Of a stretch of DNA of 64,000 nucleotides, positions 32,224 to 41,114 are shown piece by piece (positions within the stretch are counted from its first letter, which is position 1; each line of letters starts with the position of its first letter). The notes beneath the pieces are model-generated. The model saw only the letters and a program-made list of their open reading frames with translations. It was not told where the DNA came from and did not search any database. A program made the position numbers and the translations under genes. Source of the stretch: Paraoerskovia marina DSM 21750 (GTDB lineage: Bacteria; Actinomycetota; Actinomycetes; Actinomycetales; Cellulomonadaceae); the NCBI RefSeq assembly GCF_000701465.1, contig NZ_JNIY01000003.1, positions 248,001 through 312,000 of the forward strand, written 5' to 3'.

Positions 32224-33213
32224 CTACGCGCGGATCCAGTCCGCGGCCTCGAGAGCCCAGTAGGTCAGCACGATCGACGCGCCCGCGCGGCGAATGCCCA
32301 CCAACGACTCCAGGACGGCGCTCCGACGGTCGATCCACCCGTGCGCCGCCGCCGCCTCGATCATCGCGTACTCGCCCGAGACCTGATACGCCGCGACGGG
32401 GACGTCCGAGCGTGCCGCGACGTCGGCGAGCACGTCCAGGTACGAGCCCGCCGGCTTGACCATGACGAGGTCCGCGCCCTCGGCCAGGTCGAGATCCGCC
32501 TCGCGCAGCCCTTCCCGGCCGTTGCCGGCGTCCATCTGGTACGTGCGCCGGTCACCCGTCAGCGACGAGTCGACCGCCTCGCGGAACGGGCCGTAGAAGG
32601 CGCTGGCGTACTTCGCGGAGTAGGCGAGGATGCTGACGTCCGTGAACCCGGCGGCGTCGAGCGCCTCGCGGATCACGGCGACCTGGCCGTCCATCATTCC
32701 CGACGGCGCGACGACGTCGGCACCGGCCCGCGCCTGGGCGACGGCCAGTGCGGCGTACCGGTCGAGGGTGGCGTCGTTGTCGACTCGGCCCGCGTCGTCG
32801 AGCACGCCACAGTGGCCGTGGTCGGTGAACTCGTCCAGGCAGGTGTCGGCCATGACGACGACGCCCGTCCCGCCGGCGGCGACGGCCTCGTCGGAGACGC
32901 GGCGCGCGATGCGGACACCGCGGTTGAGGATGCCCTCCGGGTCGTCGCCTGCACTGCCCGTCGCGTCCTTGTCGGCCGGGATGCCGAAGAGCATGACCCC
33001 CGCGAGGCCCGCGGCGCACGCGGCGCGGACGGCGTCGACCAACGTCGCCTCGGTGTGCTGCACCTGGCCGGGCATCGACGTGATCGGCTGCGGCGCGTCG
33101 AGGTCCTCGCGGACGAAGAGCGGCAGCACGAGGTCGGCCGGGTGCAGCCGGGTCTCGGCCACCATCCGGCGCATCGCGGGGGTGGTGCGCAGACGGCGCG
33201 GGCGATCGATCAC
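32224..33213 (-). CDS. hemB: Porphobilinogen synthase (delta-aminolevulinic acid dehydratase)
   Basis: 329 residues from GTG 33213, preceded by AGGAGGAACA and overlapping the hemD stop in a GTGA junction. TIM barrel with active-site lysines in [17 protein letters not shown] and [11 protein letters not shown]. The metal region [20 protein letters not shown] keeps Cys, Asp and the Cys of the zinc-type site only in part, so the metal class is uncertain. It condenses two aminolevulinates to porphobilinogen. Confidence 0.96.
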   Translation of the reverse strand: MIDRPRRLRTTPAMRRMVAETRLHPADLVLPLFVREDLDAPQPITSMPGQVQHTEATLVDAVRAACAAGLAGVMLFGIPADKDATGSAGDDPEGILNRGVRIARRVSDEAVAAGGTGVVVMADTCLDEFTDHGHCGVLDDAGRVDNDATLDRYAALAVAQARAGADVVAPSGMMDGQVAVIREALDAAGFTDVSILAYSAKYASAFYGPFREAVDSSLTGDRRTYQMDAGNGREGLREADLDLAEGADLVMVKPAGSYLDVLADVAARSDVPVAAYQVSGEYAMIEAAAAHGWIDRRSAVLESLVGIRRAGASIVLTYWALEAADWIRA

Positions 33214-34112
33214 TGTTCCTCCTGCGGTGTCAGGTGCGGCGTGCGGACCGGAAGGACCTCGTCCTCCGGCGCAAGGGCGGTGTCGCCGTGCTCCGGGGTG
33301 TCGGCCGCGAGCCGTGCCGCGATCACGTCGAGCACGGCGGCCTCCAGCCCGTCGTCGTCGGCGCTCGCCGCCACCTCGTCCACACGGACGTGGACGTCGC
33401 GGGCGGCGCGTGCCGTCGGCTCTCCTATTGTCACCCCGGCCACGCAGGCGTGGGGTCCCAGCTGGGAGGCCACCTCGCGGGCGACCGAGCCCGACGTCAG
33501 CACCACGACGTCGACGTCCCCGGCCTGCCAGGCCTCGGCGGCCTCCCGCGAGACCGGGTGCGCGACGGTGCGGTAGACCGTGACGACGTGCGGGTCGAAG
33601 CCCCTCTCGCGCAGCCCGACGGCGGCCGTCGGCGTCGCGAGGTCTCCGAGCGGGAGAAGGACGCTCGGCGCCACCGTCGCCTCTGCCTGGTCCGCGTGGT
33701 CGCCCGGCTCGCCGGGCAGCTCGGCCGCGAGCGCCGCTCCCGACGCCTCCGTCGGCCGGAACGCCACCTCGACCCCGGTCGCCTCCAGCGCGCGGGCGGT
33801 CGCGCGGCCCACCGCCGCCCACCGGACGGGCATCTCCGCCAGGGTCGTCGCCTGCCGCGCGGCGGCCGCCACGAGCTCGTCGATCGCGTTGACCGACGTC
33901 ACCGCCACCCACCGGAAACCGCCTTCGCGGAGACGCGTGACGGCGTCGTCGACCGGCGCGGTGTCCTCGATCGGAGCCCGGGAGATCACGGCACTGACGA
34001 TCACGCGGGCCCCGCGGGCCTCCAGCCGGTCCTTCAGCGCCGCGGCCCGGGAGGGCGAGCGCGGGATCAGTACGGTCACGCCGTCGAGACGGTCGGGGCT
34101 CAGCTCGGTCAC
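33210..34112 (-). CDS. hemD: Uroporphyrinogen-III synthase
   Basis: 300 residues from GTG 34112, with GGAAGAG as ribosome site; an upstream GTG at 34160 is possible but less likely. Two-domain HemD fold, poorly conserved as is usual for this family. Recognisable parts are [49 protein letters not shown] and [14 protein letters not shown]. It closes the tetrapyrrole ring with D-ring inversion. It follows hemC after 87 bp and is coupled to hemB by a GTGA overlap. No methyltransferase domain is fused. Confidence 0.9.
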   Translation of the reverse strand: MTELSPDRLDGVTVLIPRSPSRAAALKDRLEARGARVIVSAVISRAPIEDTAPVDDAVTRLREGGFRWVAVTSVNAIDELVAAAARQATTLAEMPVRWAAVGRATARALEATGVEVAFRPTEASGAALAAELPGEPGDHADQAEATVAPSVLLPLGDLATPTAAVGLRERGFDPHVVTVYRTVAHPVSREAAEAWQAGDVDVVVLTSGSVAREVASQLGPHACVAGVTIGEPTARAARDVHVRVDEVAASADDDGLEAAVLDVIAARLAADTPEHGDTALAPEDEVLPVRTPHLTPQEEQ

Positions 34113-34199
34113 GCGGCCACTCTTCCGTGCGCCCGGTGGCGGCGTCGCGCGCGCCCACACCGTGGGCGCGTCGTCTCGCGACGTCGGGACGCGTGCACG

Positions 34200-35162
34200 T
34201 CAGCCTCGGGGACCGAGCTCGGCGAGCTCCGCCGCTCCCGCGTCGAGGAGCTCCCGGGCGAGGTCGGCCCCGAGGCGGGCTGCGGCGTCGTGCGCGGCGG
34301 TGTGATGCGCGGTGGTGTCCGTGGGCAGGGTCACGGAGGCGGAGCGCGCGAGGCGCTGCGTGCCGTCCGTGCGCACCACGGCCGAGGCGAGGTGCAGGGT
34401 GTCGCCCTCGAGAGTGCCGAGCGCGCCGACCGGCGCGGCGCAGCCTGCCTCCAGCGTGCCGAGCAGGGCACGCTCGGCGGTCACCGCGAGCTTCGTGGCG
34501 CGGTCGTCGAGAGCCTCGAGCGCGGTGGCGAGCCCGGCGTCGGCCAGCACGTCGGTGCGGACCTCGACCGCGAGCGCCCCCTGGCCCGGGGCGGGCAGGA
34601 CGTCCGGGGTGTCGAGGAACTCGGTGACGACGTCCGCGCGTCCCGTGCGGCGCAGCCCCGCGGCGGCGAGCACCACGGCGTCGAGGTCGGCGTCCGGGCC
34701 CTGCGCACGGGCGAGCCGCGTCTCGATGTTGCCGCGGATGTCGACGATCGTGAGGTCGGGCCGCAGCGCGAGCAGCTGCGCGGCGCGACGGGGTGAGCCG
34801 GTGCCGACCCGGGCGCCGTCGGGGAGCGCGGCGAGGTCGAGCCCGTCCCGGGCGCAGAGGGCATCGCGATGGTCCTCGCGCGGCGGAGTGACGACGTGCA
34901 GCCCGTCGACGCCCTGGGTGGGCAGGTCCTTCAGGGAGTGCACCGCGACCTCGACGCGGCCGTCGAGCAGCGCGGCACGGATCGCCGTGACGAACACGCC
35001 GGTGCCGCCCATCTGCGCCAGGGGGCCGGTCAGCACGTCACCGTCGGTGCGGATCCGCTCCAGCGAGACCTCGCGGCCGGTGAGCTCGCGGAGTCGCTCG
35101 GCGACGTGCCCGGACTGGGTGATGGCGAGGGTCGAGCCTCGGGTTCCGACGCGCAGAGTCAC
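34200..35162 (-). CDS. hemC: Hydroxymethylbilane synthase (porphobilinogen deaminase)
   Basis: 320 residues from GTG 35162, chosen because it places [17 protein letters not shown] at the N-terminus; GATACT ends six bases upstream. Family signatures are [13 protein letters not shown], the [13 protein letters not shown] helix, [28 protein letters not shown], and the dipyrromethane-attachment cysteine in [11 protein letters not shown]. It polymerises four porphobilinogens. A 31-bp-period repeat array occupies the space between this gene and hemG upstream. Confidence 0.96.
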   Translation of the reverse strand: MTLRVGTRGSTLAITQSGHVAERLRELTGREVSLERIRTDGDVLTGPLAQMGGTGVFVTAIRAALLDGRVEVAVHSLKDLPTQGVDGLHVVTPPREDHRDALCARDGLDLAALPDGARVGTGSPRRAAQLLALRPDLTIVDIRGNIETRLARAQGPDADLDAVVLAAAGLRRTGRADVVTEFLDTPDVLPAPGQGALAVEVRTDVLADAGLATALEALDDRATKLAVTAERALLGTLEAGCAAPVGALGTLEGDTLHLASAVVRTDGTQRLARSASVTLPTDTTAHHTAAHDAAARLGADLARELLDAGAAELAELGPRG

Positions 35163-35209
35163 GGTGTCAGTATCTCGCGCGGTCCGGGCCGCGTCGACCC
35201 GCTGGCCGG

Positions 35210-35394
35210 TGCCGAGCGTCACGTTCTGCCGCGGTCCCGCTGCCGAGCGGCACGTTGTGCCGGGGTCCCGCTGCCGAGCGTCACGTTGTGCCGGGGTCCC
35301 GCTGCCGAGCGGCACGTTGTGGCCGTCAATGACTCCGGTTGGCGACCAGAACGTGCCACTCGGGGCGCCGCGAGGGCCAGAACGTGCCGATCTG
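35210..35394. repeat. 31-bp-period intergenic repeat array, four direct plus two inverted units
   Basis: TGCCGAGCG followed by T or G and then CACGTT recurs at 35210, 35241, 35272 and 35303, each exactly 31 bp apart; the variable base alternates T, G, T, G. Two units in the opposite direction (AACGTGCC-[A/G]...) begin at 35350 and 35381, again 31 bp apart. Units abut without unique spacers, so this is not CRISPR. Each core can pair with the inverted units into a cruciform or RNA hairpin. It lies within the otherwise empty 259-bp hemC-hemG gap. Confidence 0.85.
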
Positions 35395-35421
35395 CGTACC
35401 GACCGCGCAGCCCCCGGGCCG

Positions 35422-36885
35422 TCACTCGGCGAGCAGCCGGTCCGCCGCCTCGTCCGCGTGCGCCACGACGTTCGCCAGCCCGGTGCCCGCGAGCCACGAC
35501 CCGGTGGCGACGAGCCCGCTGATCGCGTCGACGCGGCCCGCGTACGCAGAGACGGCCTCCCGGTACCCCGGGGTGGGCGGCGGCAGGGTGCCCTTCCACC
35601 GGGTCTTGAGCCGTCCCTCGACGACGTCGTGCTTGGTCAGGTCGGTGCCGAGCAGGATCGAGGCGTCGGAGGCTGCCTCCTCGACGGTCACCTTGGGCGT
35701 GCGGGTGCCCAACCGGCCGTAGGAGAGTCGGACGACGTGGCGGCCTTCGCCGAACGTCTCGCGGACCCGCTCGGCGAGCCACGGCCACTTCGCGGTCGCG
35801 TGCGTGAGCGCCTTCGCACGGGGCTCGCCGGAGCCGAGTGCCGCGGTGCTGGCCGTGTCCGGCAGGCCTCCTGCGGGTGGGGCGACGAGCACGCCGGTGC
35901 CGCGCGGTGCGTCGTCGAGGGCCGGAGCGTTGACGAGCAGGCTGACCAGCCGGATGTCGGTGCCCTTCGGCCGTTGCGGGCCCGCTCCGAGCACACGCTC
36001 GGCGACACCCGGGGTCGTCACGACGAGCCGCAGGGTGCGGATCCTTCCCGCACCGGCGAGGCTCAGCACCCACCGCTCGTGGTGGTCCCGGGAGACGTCG
36101 ATGACGTCGGCGTCGGTCTGGATGGTGCCCCCGGCGGCGGTGATCGCGTCGACGAGCGCCCTGACGAGCAGGTGCATCCCACCGACGACGCCGCGGACTG
36201 CGGACCCTGCCGGGGCGGCGGCCCGCAGCGACGCCACGGCCTTGCCGAGCGACTCCTCGCGCCAGTAGGCCTCGAGCAACCCTGGTGCGACCGCGTCGAC
36301 GTCGAGAGCGGACAACGGTGCGGAGTGCACGCCGGTGGCGACCGGGGCCACGAGCCGGTCGGTCACGCGGTCGCCGTAGCGCGAGCGGACGAACGCGTCG
36401 AGACTCCGGGTGTCGACGACCTCGGCCGGCATGGTGCGGTCGCGAGCCGCCCGGACGGTGCCCCGCCAGCCGATGGCGCGCCGTACGTCGTCGGCCCCCG
36501 GGTTGGCGGGGATGCCGAGGATCCCGGCGGCCGGGAGGGGGAAGTCGGTCTCGGGCGTGTGGATCCAGGCCGTCCCGCCGGCGGGTTCGACGACCTCGAG
36601 CCCGAGCTCGGACACCAGTGCGCCGATCGCCCGTCCCCGCACGGCGAACGACTCCGCGCCCACGTCGATCTCGGTGCCGGCCTCCGGGCGCCGTCGTGCG
36701 GCCGGCCTCGTCAGCGTCCCACCCGCCACCGGGCCGCCGCACCGGCTCTCCGCCTCGACGACGAGCACCCGCAGCCCGCGCTGCGTCAGTCGCAACGCGG
36801 TCGTGAGCCCCGCGACCCCCGCGCCCACCACGACGGCGTCCCACACGGTCTCGGCGGGCGGGCGCGGCGAGGGGACGTGGTTCAC
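35422..36885 (-). CDS. hemG: Protoporphyrinogen/coproporphyrinogen oxidase (HemG/HemY/CgoX type)
   Basis: 487 residues from GTG 36885, in a GTGA overlap with the hemE stop. FAD-binding amine-oxidase-like fold with DAVVVGAGVAGLTTALRLTQ at the N-terminus, VGAESFAVRG, SYGRLGTRTP and a C-terminal TGSWLAGTGLANVVAHADEAA. Actinobacteria commonly use this enzyme in the coproporphyrin-dependent heme route. The next steps (ferrochelatase and HemQ) are not encoded in this window. Translationally coupled to hemE. Confidence 0.93.
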   Translation of the reverse strand: MNHVPSPRPPAETVWDAVVVGAGVAGLTTALRLTQRGLRVLVVEAESRCGGPVAGGTLTRPAARRRPEAGTEIDVGAESFAVRGRAIGALVSELGLEVVEPAGGTAWIHTPETDFPLPAAGILGIPANPGADDVRRAIGWRGTVRAARDRTMPAEVVDTRSLDAFVRSRYGDRVTDRLVAPVATGVHSAPLSALDVDAVAPGLLEAYWREESLGKAVASLRAAAPAGSAVRGVVGGMHLLVRALVDAITAAGGTIQTDADVIDVSRDHHERWVLSLAGAGRIRTLRLVVTTPGVAERVLGAGPQRPKGTDIRLVSLLVNAPALDDAPRGTGVLVAPPAGGLPDTASTAALGSGEPRAKALTHATAKWPWLAERVRETFGEGRHVVRLSYGRLGTRTPKVTVEEAASDASILLGTDLTKHDVVEGRLKTRWKGTLPPPTPGYREAVSAYAGRVDAISGLVATGSWLAGTGLANVVAHADEAADRLLAE

Positions 36886-37943
36886 AGCGAGTGGACGAGC
36901 TCGACGACGCGCGTCAGGACGGTCGGGTCGGTCGTCGGGGGGACGCCGTGCCCGAGGTTCACCACGTGTGCGGGCGCGGCCCGGCCGCGTTCGACGACGT
37001 CGCGGACGTGGGCCTCGAGCACGGGCCACGGGGCGGTCAGCAGTGCGGGGTTGATGTTCCCCTGCAGCGGGACGCCGCCGCCGAGGATCTCCTCGGCCTC
37101 GTCGAGCGGCGTGCGGTGGTCGACGCCCATGACGTCGGCGCCGACCGCGTGCATCGACCGCAGCAGGTGCTCGGTGCCGGTGCCGAAGTGGATGACCTGC
37201 ACGCCCTGGTCGTGCACGTGCTCGAGCGCACGGGCCGACGACGGCGCTGCGCCCGCCTCGTAGTCGGCGCGCGAGAGGGAGCCGGCCCAGGAGTCGAAGA
37301 GCTGCGCGGCGCTGGCGCCGGCCCGCACCTGGGCGCGCAGGAAGGCGCCGGTGACGTCGGCGGCCCACGTCGTCAGTCGCTCCCAGGTCTCGGGGTCGGC
37401 GTGCATCAGCGCGCGTGCCGCGAGGTGGTCGCGTGAGGGGCGTCCCTCGACGAGGTAGGCGGCCAGCGTGAACGGCGCACCGGCGAAGCCGATCAGGGGA
37501 GTCTCGCCGAGCGCGTCGACCGTCCGCTCGACGGCCTCCGTGATCGGGGCGAGCGACTCCGGGGTGAGCTCGCGGTCCACGAGGCGCGCGACGTCGTCGG
37601 CCGTGCGCCACGCCTGGCCCATGACCGGGCCGACGCCCGGCTCGATCTCGACCTCGACCCCGGCCAGTCGCAGCGGCACGACGATGTCCGAGAAGAAGAT
37701 GCCCGCGTCCACACCGTGCCGGCGGACCGGCTGCAGTGTGATCTCCGACGCCATCTCCGGGTCCAGGCAGGCGTCGAGCATCTTGGTCCCGGAGCGCAGC
37801 TCGCGGTACTCGGGCAGGGACCGTCCGGCCTGTCGCATGAACCAGATCGGCGTCGTTCCAGGCCTGTCGCCGTGGATCGCACGGACCAGTGGGGAACGCG
37901 TCGTCGTGCCGGACATCAGGGGGTGGCGCTCGGGAAGACTCAC
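36882..37943 (-). CDS. hemE: Uroporphyrinogen decarboxylase
   Basis: 353 residues from GTG 37943. The resulting N-terminus (LPERHPLMSG...SPLVRAIHGDRPG) is typical of actinobacterial HemE; ATG 37916 is the alternative. Signature IWFMRQAGRSLPEYR is intact, with GFAGAPFTLAAYLVEG and DSWAGSLS further on. It decarboxylates uroporphyrinogen III to coproporphyrinogen III. First gene of the minus-strand hem group, divergent from hemA with 48 bp between them, so the two probably share regulation. Confidence 0.95.
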   Translation of the reverse strand: MSLPERHPLMSGTTTRSPLVRAIHGDRPGTTPIWFMRQAGRSLPEYRELRSGTKMLDACLDPEMASEITLQPVRRHGVDAGIFFSDIVVPLRLAGVEVEIEPGVGPVMGQAWRTADDVARLVDRELTPESLAPITEAVERTVDALGETPLIGFAGAPFTLAAYLVEGRPSRDHLAARALMHADPETWERLTTWAADVTGAFLRAQVRAGASAAQLFDSWAGSLSRADYEAGAAPSSARALEHVHDQGVQVIHFGTGTEHLLRSMHAVGADVMGVDHRTPLDEAEEILGGGVPLQGNINPALLTAPWPVLEAHVRDVVERGRAAPAHVVNLGHGVPPTTDPTVLTRVVELVHSL

Positions 37944-37991
37944 ACAAGCGATTCTGCCGTTGATCGTGGCGAATGGTGTAATCGAAGCACT

Positions 37992-39329
37992 GTGGTGCTG
38001 ATGTCGATGACGGCGAGCCACCACGACCTCGATCTCGACGCCCTCGAACTCCTCTCGTCCGGAGGGCATTGCGTGGCAGGGTCGGCGGTCCGCTCGTGCG
38101 AAGCGATCTCCGGTGCGGTCGTGATCTCGACCTGCAACCGGTTCGAGGTGTACCTGGACCTGACCGGCCAGCACCTGGCCGGTGGCGGGCGGATCACCGA
38201 CCTCGCCGCAGAACATGCTGCCCGCGAGGTCGCGCAGCTCGTGGCCCAGGCGTCCGGCGTGACGCTCGACGAGACCGTCGGCGCGTTCACCGTGCGGACC
38301 GGGCACGACGTCGTCACCCACCTGTTCGACGTGGCCTCCGGCCTCGACTCGATGGTCCTGGGCGAGCGCGAGATCGCCGGGCAGGTGCGCCGAGCCCTCG
38401 CCGTCGCGCACGACGCCGGAACCACCTCGGGCCCGCTCGAACGCCTCTTCCAGTCGGCCAGCCGCGCGTCGAAGGACGTCGCCGCCCAGACCCACCTCGG
38501 CGCCGACGGGCGTTCTGTCGTTTCCGTGGCGCTCGACCTCGCCGAGCCGTCCGTGCCGCCGTGGCGCGTGGCCCGTGCCGTGATCGTCGGCACCGGTGCG
38601 TATGCCGGGGCATCCGTCGCGGCGCTCCGGGCGCGCGGGTGCGCGGACGTGCGGGTCTGGTCGGCCTCCGGACGCGCCCCCGAGTTCGCGGCCGCACGCG
38701 GTGTCGAGGCCGCCACCGACCTCGTCTCGGCGCTCGCGGACGCCGACGTGGTGATCTCCTGCTCCGGGACCTCGCGCCGCGGCCCCGGCCCGGGCGACAC
38801 CGGCGCGTCGGTCAGCTACCTCGTCCACGCGGCCGCAGTCGTGCAGGCCCGGACCCGGGCGGCAGCCGTCGCCGGTGACGACGCCGACGCCCGCGGGCTC
38901 GTGGTCCTGGACCTGGCGTTGCACCGCGACGTCGACCCGGCGATCGCCGACGAGGCCGACGTGCTCCTGCTCGACCTCGCCGCGGTCCGCGCGCACGCGC
39001 CGAGCGAGGCGAGCGCGCGGGTGCGGTCCGCGCACCGGATCGTCGGTGCCGCCGTGGAGGACTTCGCCGCGCGGGAGGCCGTCCGCGGTGCCGATGGCGT
39101 GATCGTCCGCCTGCGTGAGCGGATCGACGCCGACCTCGAGGCGGAGATCCGGCGCAGCGCCGCGACCTTCAGCTCGGACGCCGACCGCGCCGCGCACGAG
39201 CGCTCCCTGCGGCGGTTCGCCGCGACTCTCCTGCACCGGGCGATCGTCCGCGTGCGGATGTCGGTGCGCGACGGAGTGCCGCCCGAGCAGATCACCGTCG
39301 AGCGGGTGCTCGAGGACCTCGCGCGCTGA
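37992..39329 (+). CDS. hemA: Glutamyl-tRNA reductase
   Basis: 445 residues from GTG 37992; this start restores the family N-terminus VVLMSMTASHHDLDLDALE. Later starts at 38001 and 38007 would trim it. The active-site cysteine lies in VISTCNRFEVYLDL and the synthase region in DSMVLGEREIAGQVRRAL. The Rossmann segment AVIVGTGAYAGASVAALRARG binds NADPH, and the C-terminal dimerisation helix ends in RVLEDLAR. It commits glutamate to tetrapyrroles; HemL at 31-32 kb uses its product. Confidence 0.94.
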   Translation: MVLMSMTASHHDLDLDALELLSSGGHCVAGSAVRSCEAISGAVVISTCNRFEVYLDLTGQHLAGGGRITDLAAEHAAREVAQLVAQASGVTLDETVGAFTVRTGHDVVTHLFDVASGLDSMVLGEREIAGQVRRALAVAHDAGTTSGPLERLFQSASRASKDVAAQTHLGADGRSVVSVALDLAEPSVPPWRVARAVIVGTGAYAGASVAALRARGCADVRVWSASGRAPEFAAARGVEAATDLVSALADADVVISCSGTSRRGPGPGDTGASVSYLVHAAAVVQARTRAAAVAGDDADARGLVVLDLALHRDVDPAIADEADVLLLDLAAVRAHAPSEASARVRSAHRIVGAAVEDFAAREAVRGADGVIVRLRERIDADLEAEIRRSAATFSSDADRAAHERSLRRFAATLLHRAIVRVRMSVRDGVPPEQITVERVLEDLAR

Positions 39330-39345
39330 CCGTAGGGTGCGGAGG

Positions 39346-39747
39346 TCAGGCCCGCGGCACGTACAGCACCGCCAGTCCCGGGACAGGGGCCCGCGCGAGC
39401 CGGCCGTCGCTGGTGAGGAGCGGGACGTCGAGTGCGAGTGCGAGCGCCACGTAGTGGGCGTCGGCGACCCGGACGGCGTGACGCAGCGCCCAGATTCGCC
39501 CGGTGAGCTGTTCCGTCGGGACCCGCTCGACGGGCGCGTCGGTCCAGGCCGCGACCGCGGCATCCGCCTGTGAGCCGTGCAGCACCCCCGCGCGTTCGAG
39601 CCGGGCGACCGCGGAGAGCACCTCGGTGTCGATCAGCGCCGGGGCGAGCGGGTCCGTCTCCGTGAGGTGCGCCAGAGCCCCGGCCTGGTGCGGTGAGGGG
39701 AGGAGCGCGTCCACGGCGACGCTTGCGTCGACGACGGCACGCCTCAT
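39346..39747 (-). CDS. vapC: PIN-domain toxin (VapC/FitB family)
   Basis: 133 residues. PIN ribonuclease fold with acidic residues in order: Asp near residue 7 (AVVDASVAVDALL), Glu near 43 (DTEVLSAVARLE), and two Asp in VADAHYVALA and LLTSDGRLA. Members cleave RNA, often initiator tRNA or rRNA. The ATG at 39747 overlaps the antitoxin stop (ATGA), so toxin is made only with antitoxin. It is tail-to-tail with hemA, 16 bp apart. Confidence 0.9.
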   Translation of the reverse strand: MRRAVVDASVAVDALLPSPHQAGALAHLTETDPLAPALIDTEVLSAVARLERAGVLHGSQADAAVAAWTDAPVERVPTEQLTGRIWALRHAVRVADAHYVALALALDVPLLTSDGRLARAPVPGLAVLYVPRA

Positions 39748-40022
39748 GCCGACGGAGCCGTGTCGGCCGGTGCCTGGTCCGGTGCCGCGGCCGGGCTGTA
39801 CTCGACCCGGACGTCGTCCAGCGTGCGGTGCAGGTCGAACGCCGGCACCGTCGCGGGAGCCGCTGCCACGCGCGCGGCCCACTCGCGCATCGTCGGGCGC
39901 GCGAGGTCCCGCCGCAGCAGGCGTGTCACGTACTCGGACATCGAGACGCCCTCGGCGCGCGCCCGTTCGGCCAGGGCCTCGTGGAGGTCCGGAGGGAGGT
40001 TCCGCACCTGGAGCATGCTCAT
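39744..40022 (-). CDS. vapB: Ribbon-helix-helix antitoxin (VapB/FitA family)
   Basis: 92 residues from ATG 40022. The N-terminal FitA-type RHH (MLQVRNLPPDLHEALAERAR...EYVTRLLRRDL) binds DNA as a dimer. The C-terminal half (about 50-92) would wrap the toxin and is Pro/Ala-rich. TACTTT on this strand ends exactly six bases before ATG 40022, which supports a leaderless start; a GTG one codon upstream is the alternative. Two AGCATGCT palindromes flank that -10 hexamer, consistent with autorepression. Confidence 0.88.
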   Translation of the reverse strand: MSMLQVRNLPPDLHEALAERARAEGVSMSEYVTRLLRRDLARPTMREWAARVAAAPATVPAFDLHRTLDDVRVEYSPAAAPDQAPADTAPSA

Positions 40023-40050
40023 CACATGAAAGTAGCATGCTCAGCACATG
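40012..40050. promoter_or_regulatory. Tandem vapBC operator
   Basis: AGCATGCTCATCACATG (40012-40028) and AGCATGCTCAGCACATG (40034-40050) form a 17-bp direct repeat with one mismatch and a 22-bp period. Each contains the perfect 8-bp palindrome AGCATGCT. The vapB -10 hexamer lies between the two palindromes and the first copy covers the start codon. Confidence 0.85.
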
Positions 40051-40095
40051 CACGACGCTACCGCGGCGGCACTGCGCGTCGCGTACGGTGACGGC

Positions 40096-41037
40096 GTGAT
40101 CAGTGCAGACCACCTCCGCCTCGGCGTCCTCGACATCGGCTCCAACACCGTGCACCTGGCGGTCATGGACGTCGCGCCGGGTGCCCGCCCCGTGCCGTTC
40201 GGCGGGGAGCGCACCGTCGTGCGCCTGATGCGCTATCTCCAGCCCGACGGGTCGATCTCCGACGCGGGGGTGGACGCGCTGCTCTCCGCGGTCGAGCACT
40301 CGGTCGCACAGGCCCGGGCCGCAGGCGTCGACGAGCTGATGCCGATGGCGACCTCGGCGCTGCGCGAGGCGGCGAACGGCCCCGAGGTGCTGGCCGCCGT
40401 CGGGAACCTCACCGGGGTGCCCGTCCAGGTGCTGGCCGGCACCGAGGAGGCGCGCCTGACGTTCCTGGCCGCGCGCCGGTGGCACGGCTGGGGCGCGGGA
40501 CGCATCCTCGTGCTCGACATCGGCGGCGGGTCGCTGGAGATCGCCTGCGGCGTCGACGAGGAGCCAGACCTTGTGCACTCCGTCCAGCTGGGCGCCGGCC
40601 GGACGACGATGGACTTCCTGCACGACGACCCACCGACGGGCGACCAGCTCAAAGGCCTCAAGCAGCACGTCCGCGACGTGCTGGCCCCGGTCGTCGCGGA
40701 GTTCGCGGCCTGCCCGCCCCCGGACCACGTCGTGGCGACGTCAAAGACGTTCCGCTCCCTCGCGCGGCTCTCGGGCATGCTCGTCGACGCGGTCGGGCCC
40801 GACGAGAGGTGGCGGATGCGGCGCTCGCAGCTCGCCGACTGGGTGCCGCGGCTGGCACGGCTCGACCCGGACGGCCGCGCGATGCTCCCCGGGATCACCC
40901 CCGAGCGCACGTATCAGATCGTCGGGGGCGCCGTCGTCGCGGTCGAGACGATGAAGGCGCTCGGCGTCGACGAGGTCGAGATCTGCCCGTGGGCGCTCCG
41001 GGAGGGCGCGATCCTGCGCCGCATCGACCGGCTCTGA
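40096..41037 (+). CDS. ppx: Ppx/GppA family exopolyphosphatase/phosphatase
   Basis: 313 residues from GTG 40096. TACGGT ends exactly six bases upstream, and this start gives the usual LRLGVLDIGSNTVHLAVMD N-terminus; ATG 40048 lies inside the vapBC operator. ASKHA fold with the phosphate loop GSNT, catalytic Glu region LAGTEEARL and ATP-like loop LDIGGGSLEIACG. It hydrolyses polyphosphate and/or pppGpp; short actinobacterial Ppx proteins like this lack the C-terminal HD domain. A VTC-type polyphosphate polymerase is encoded at 62.7 kb. Confidence 0.9.
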   Translation: MISADHLRLGVLDIGSNTVHLAVMDVAPGARPVPFGGERTVVRLMRYLQPDGSISDAGVDALLSAVEHSVAQARAAGVDELMPMATSALREAANGPEVLAAVGNLTGVPVQVLAGTEEARLTFLAARRWHGWGAGRILVLDIGGGSLEIACGVDEEPDLVHSVQLGAGRTTMDFLHDDPPTGDQLKGLKQHVRDVLAPVVAEFAACPPPDHVVATSKTFRSLARLSGMLVDAVGPDERWRMRRSQLADWVPRLARLDPDGRAMLPGITPERTYQIVGGAVVAVETMKALGVDEVEICPWALREGAILRRIDRL

Positions 41038-41114
41038 CGCGCGACGGACGCGGTCGCGGCTTAGCCTGCCGAGGGAGCAGTGTCGCTCCGCATCCACGTC
41101 TTGAGGTTTCCGTC

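Noticed and set aside
35210-35394. CRISPR array
   Set aside because: The 31-bp units follow each other without unique spacers, include inverted copies and have no cas genes nearby.
37951-37991. Clear -35/-10 promoter for hemA or hemE in the 48-bp gap
   Set aside because: TTGATC and TAATCG are present but only 13 bp apart, so the spacing does not fit a normal promoter.
40048-40095. ATG 40048 as the ppx start
   Set aside because: It lies inside the vapBC operator repeat, and GTG 40096 gives the normal N-terminus with a TACGGT six bases upstream.
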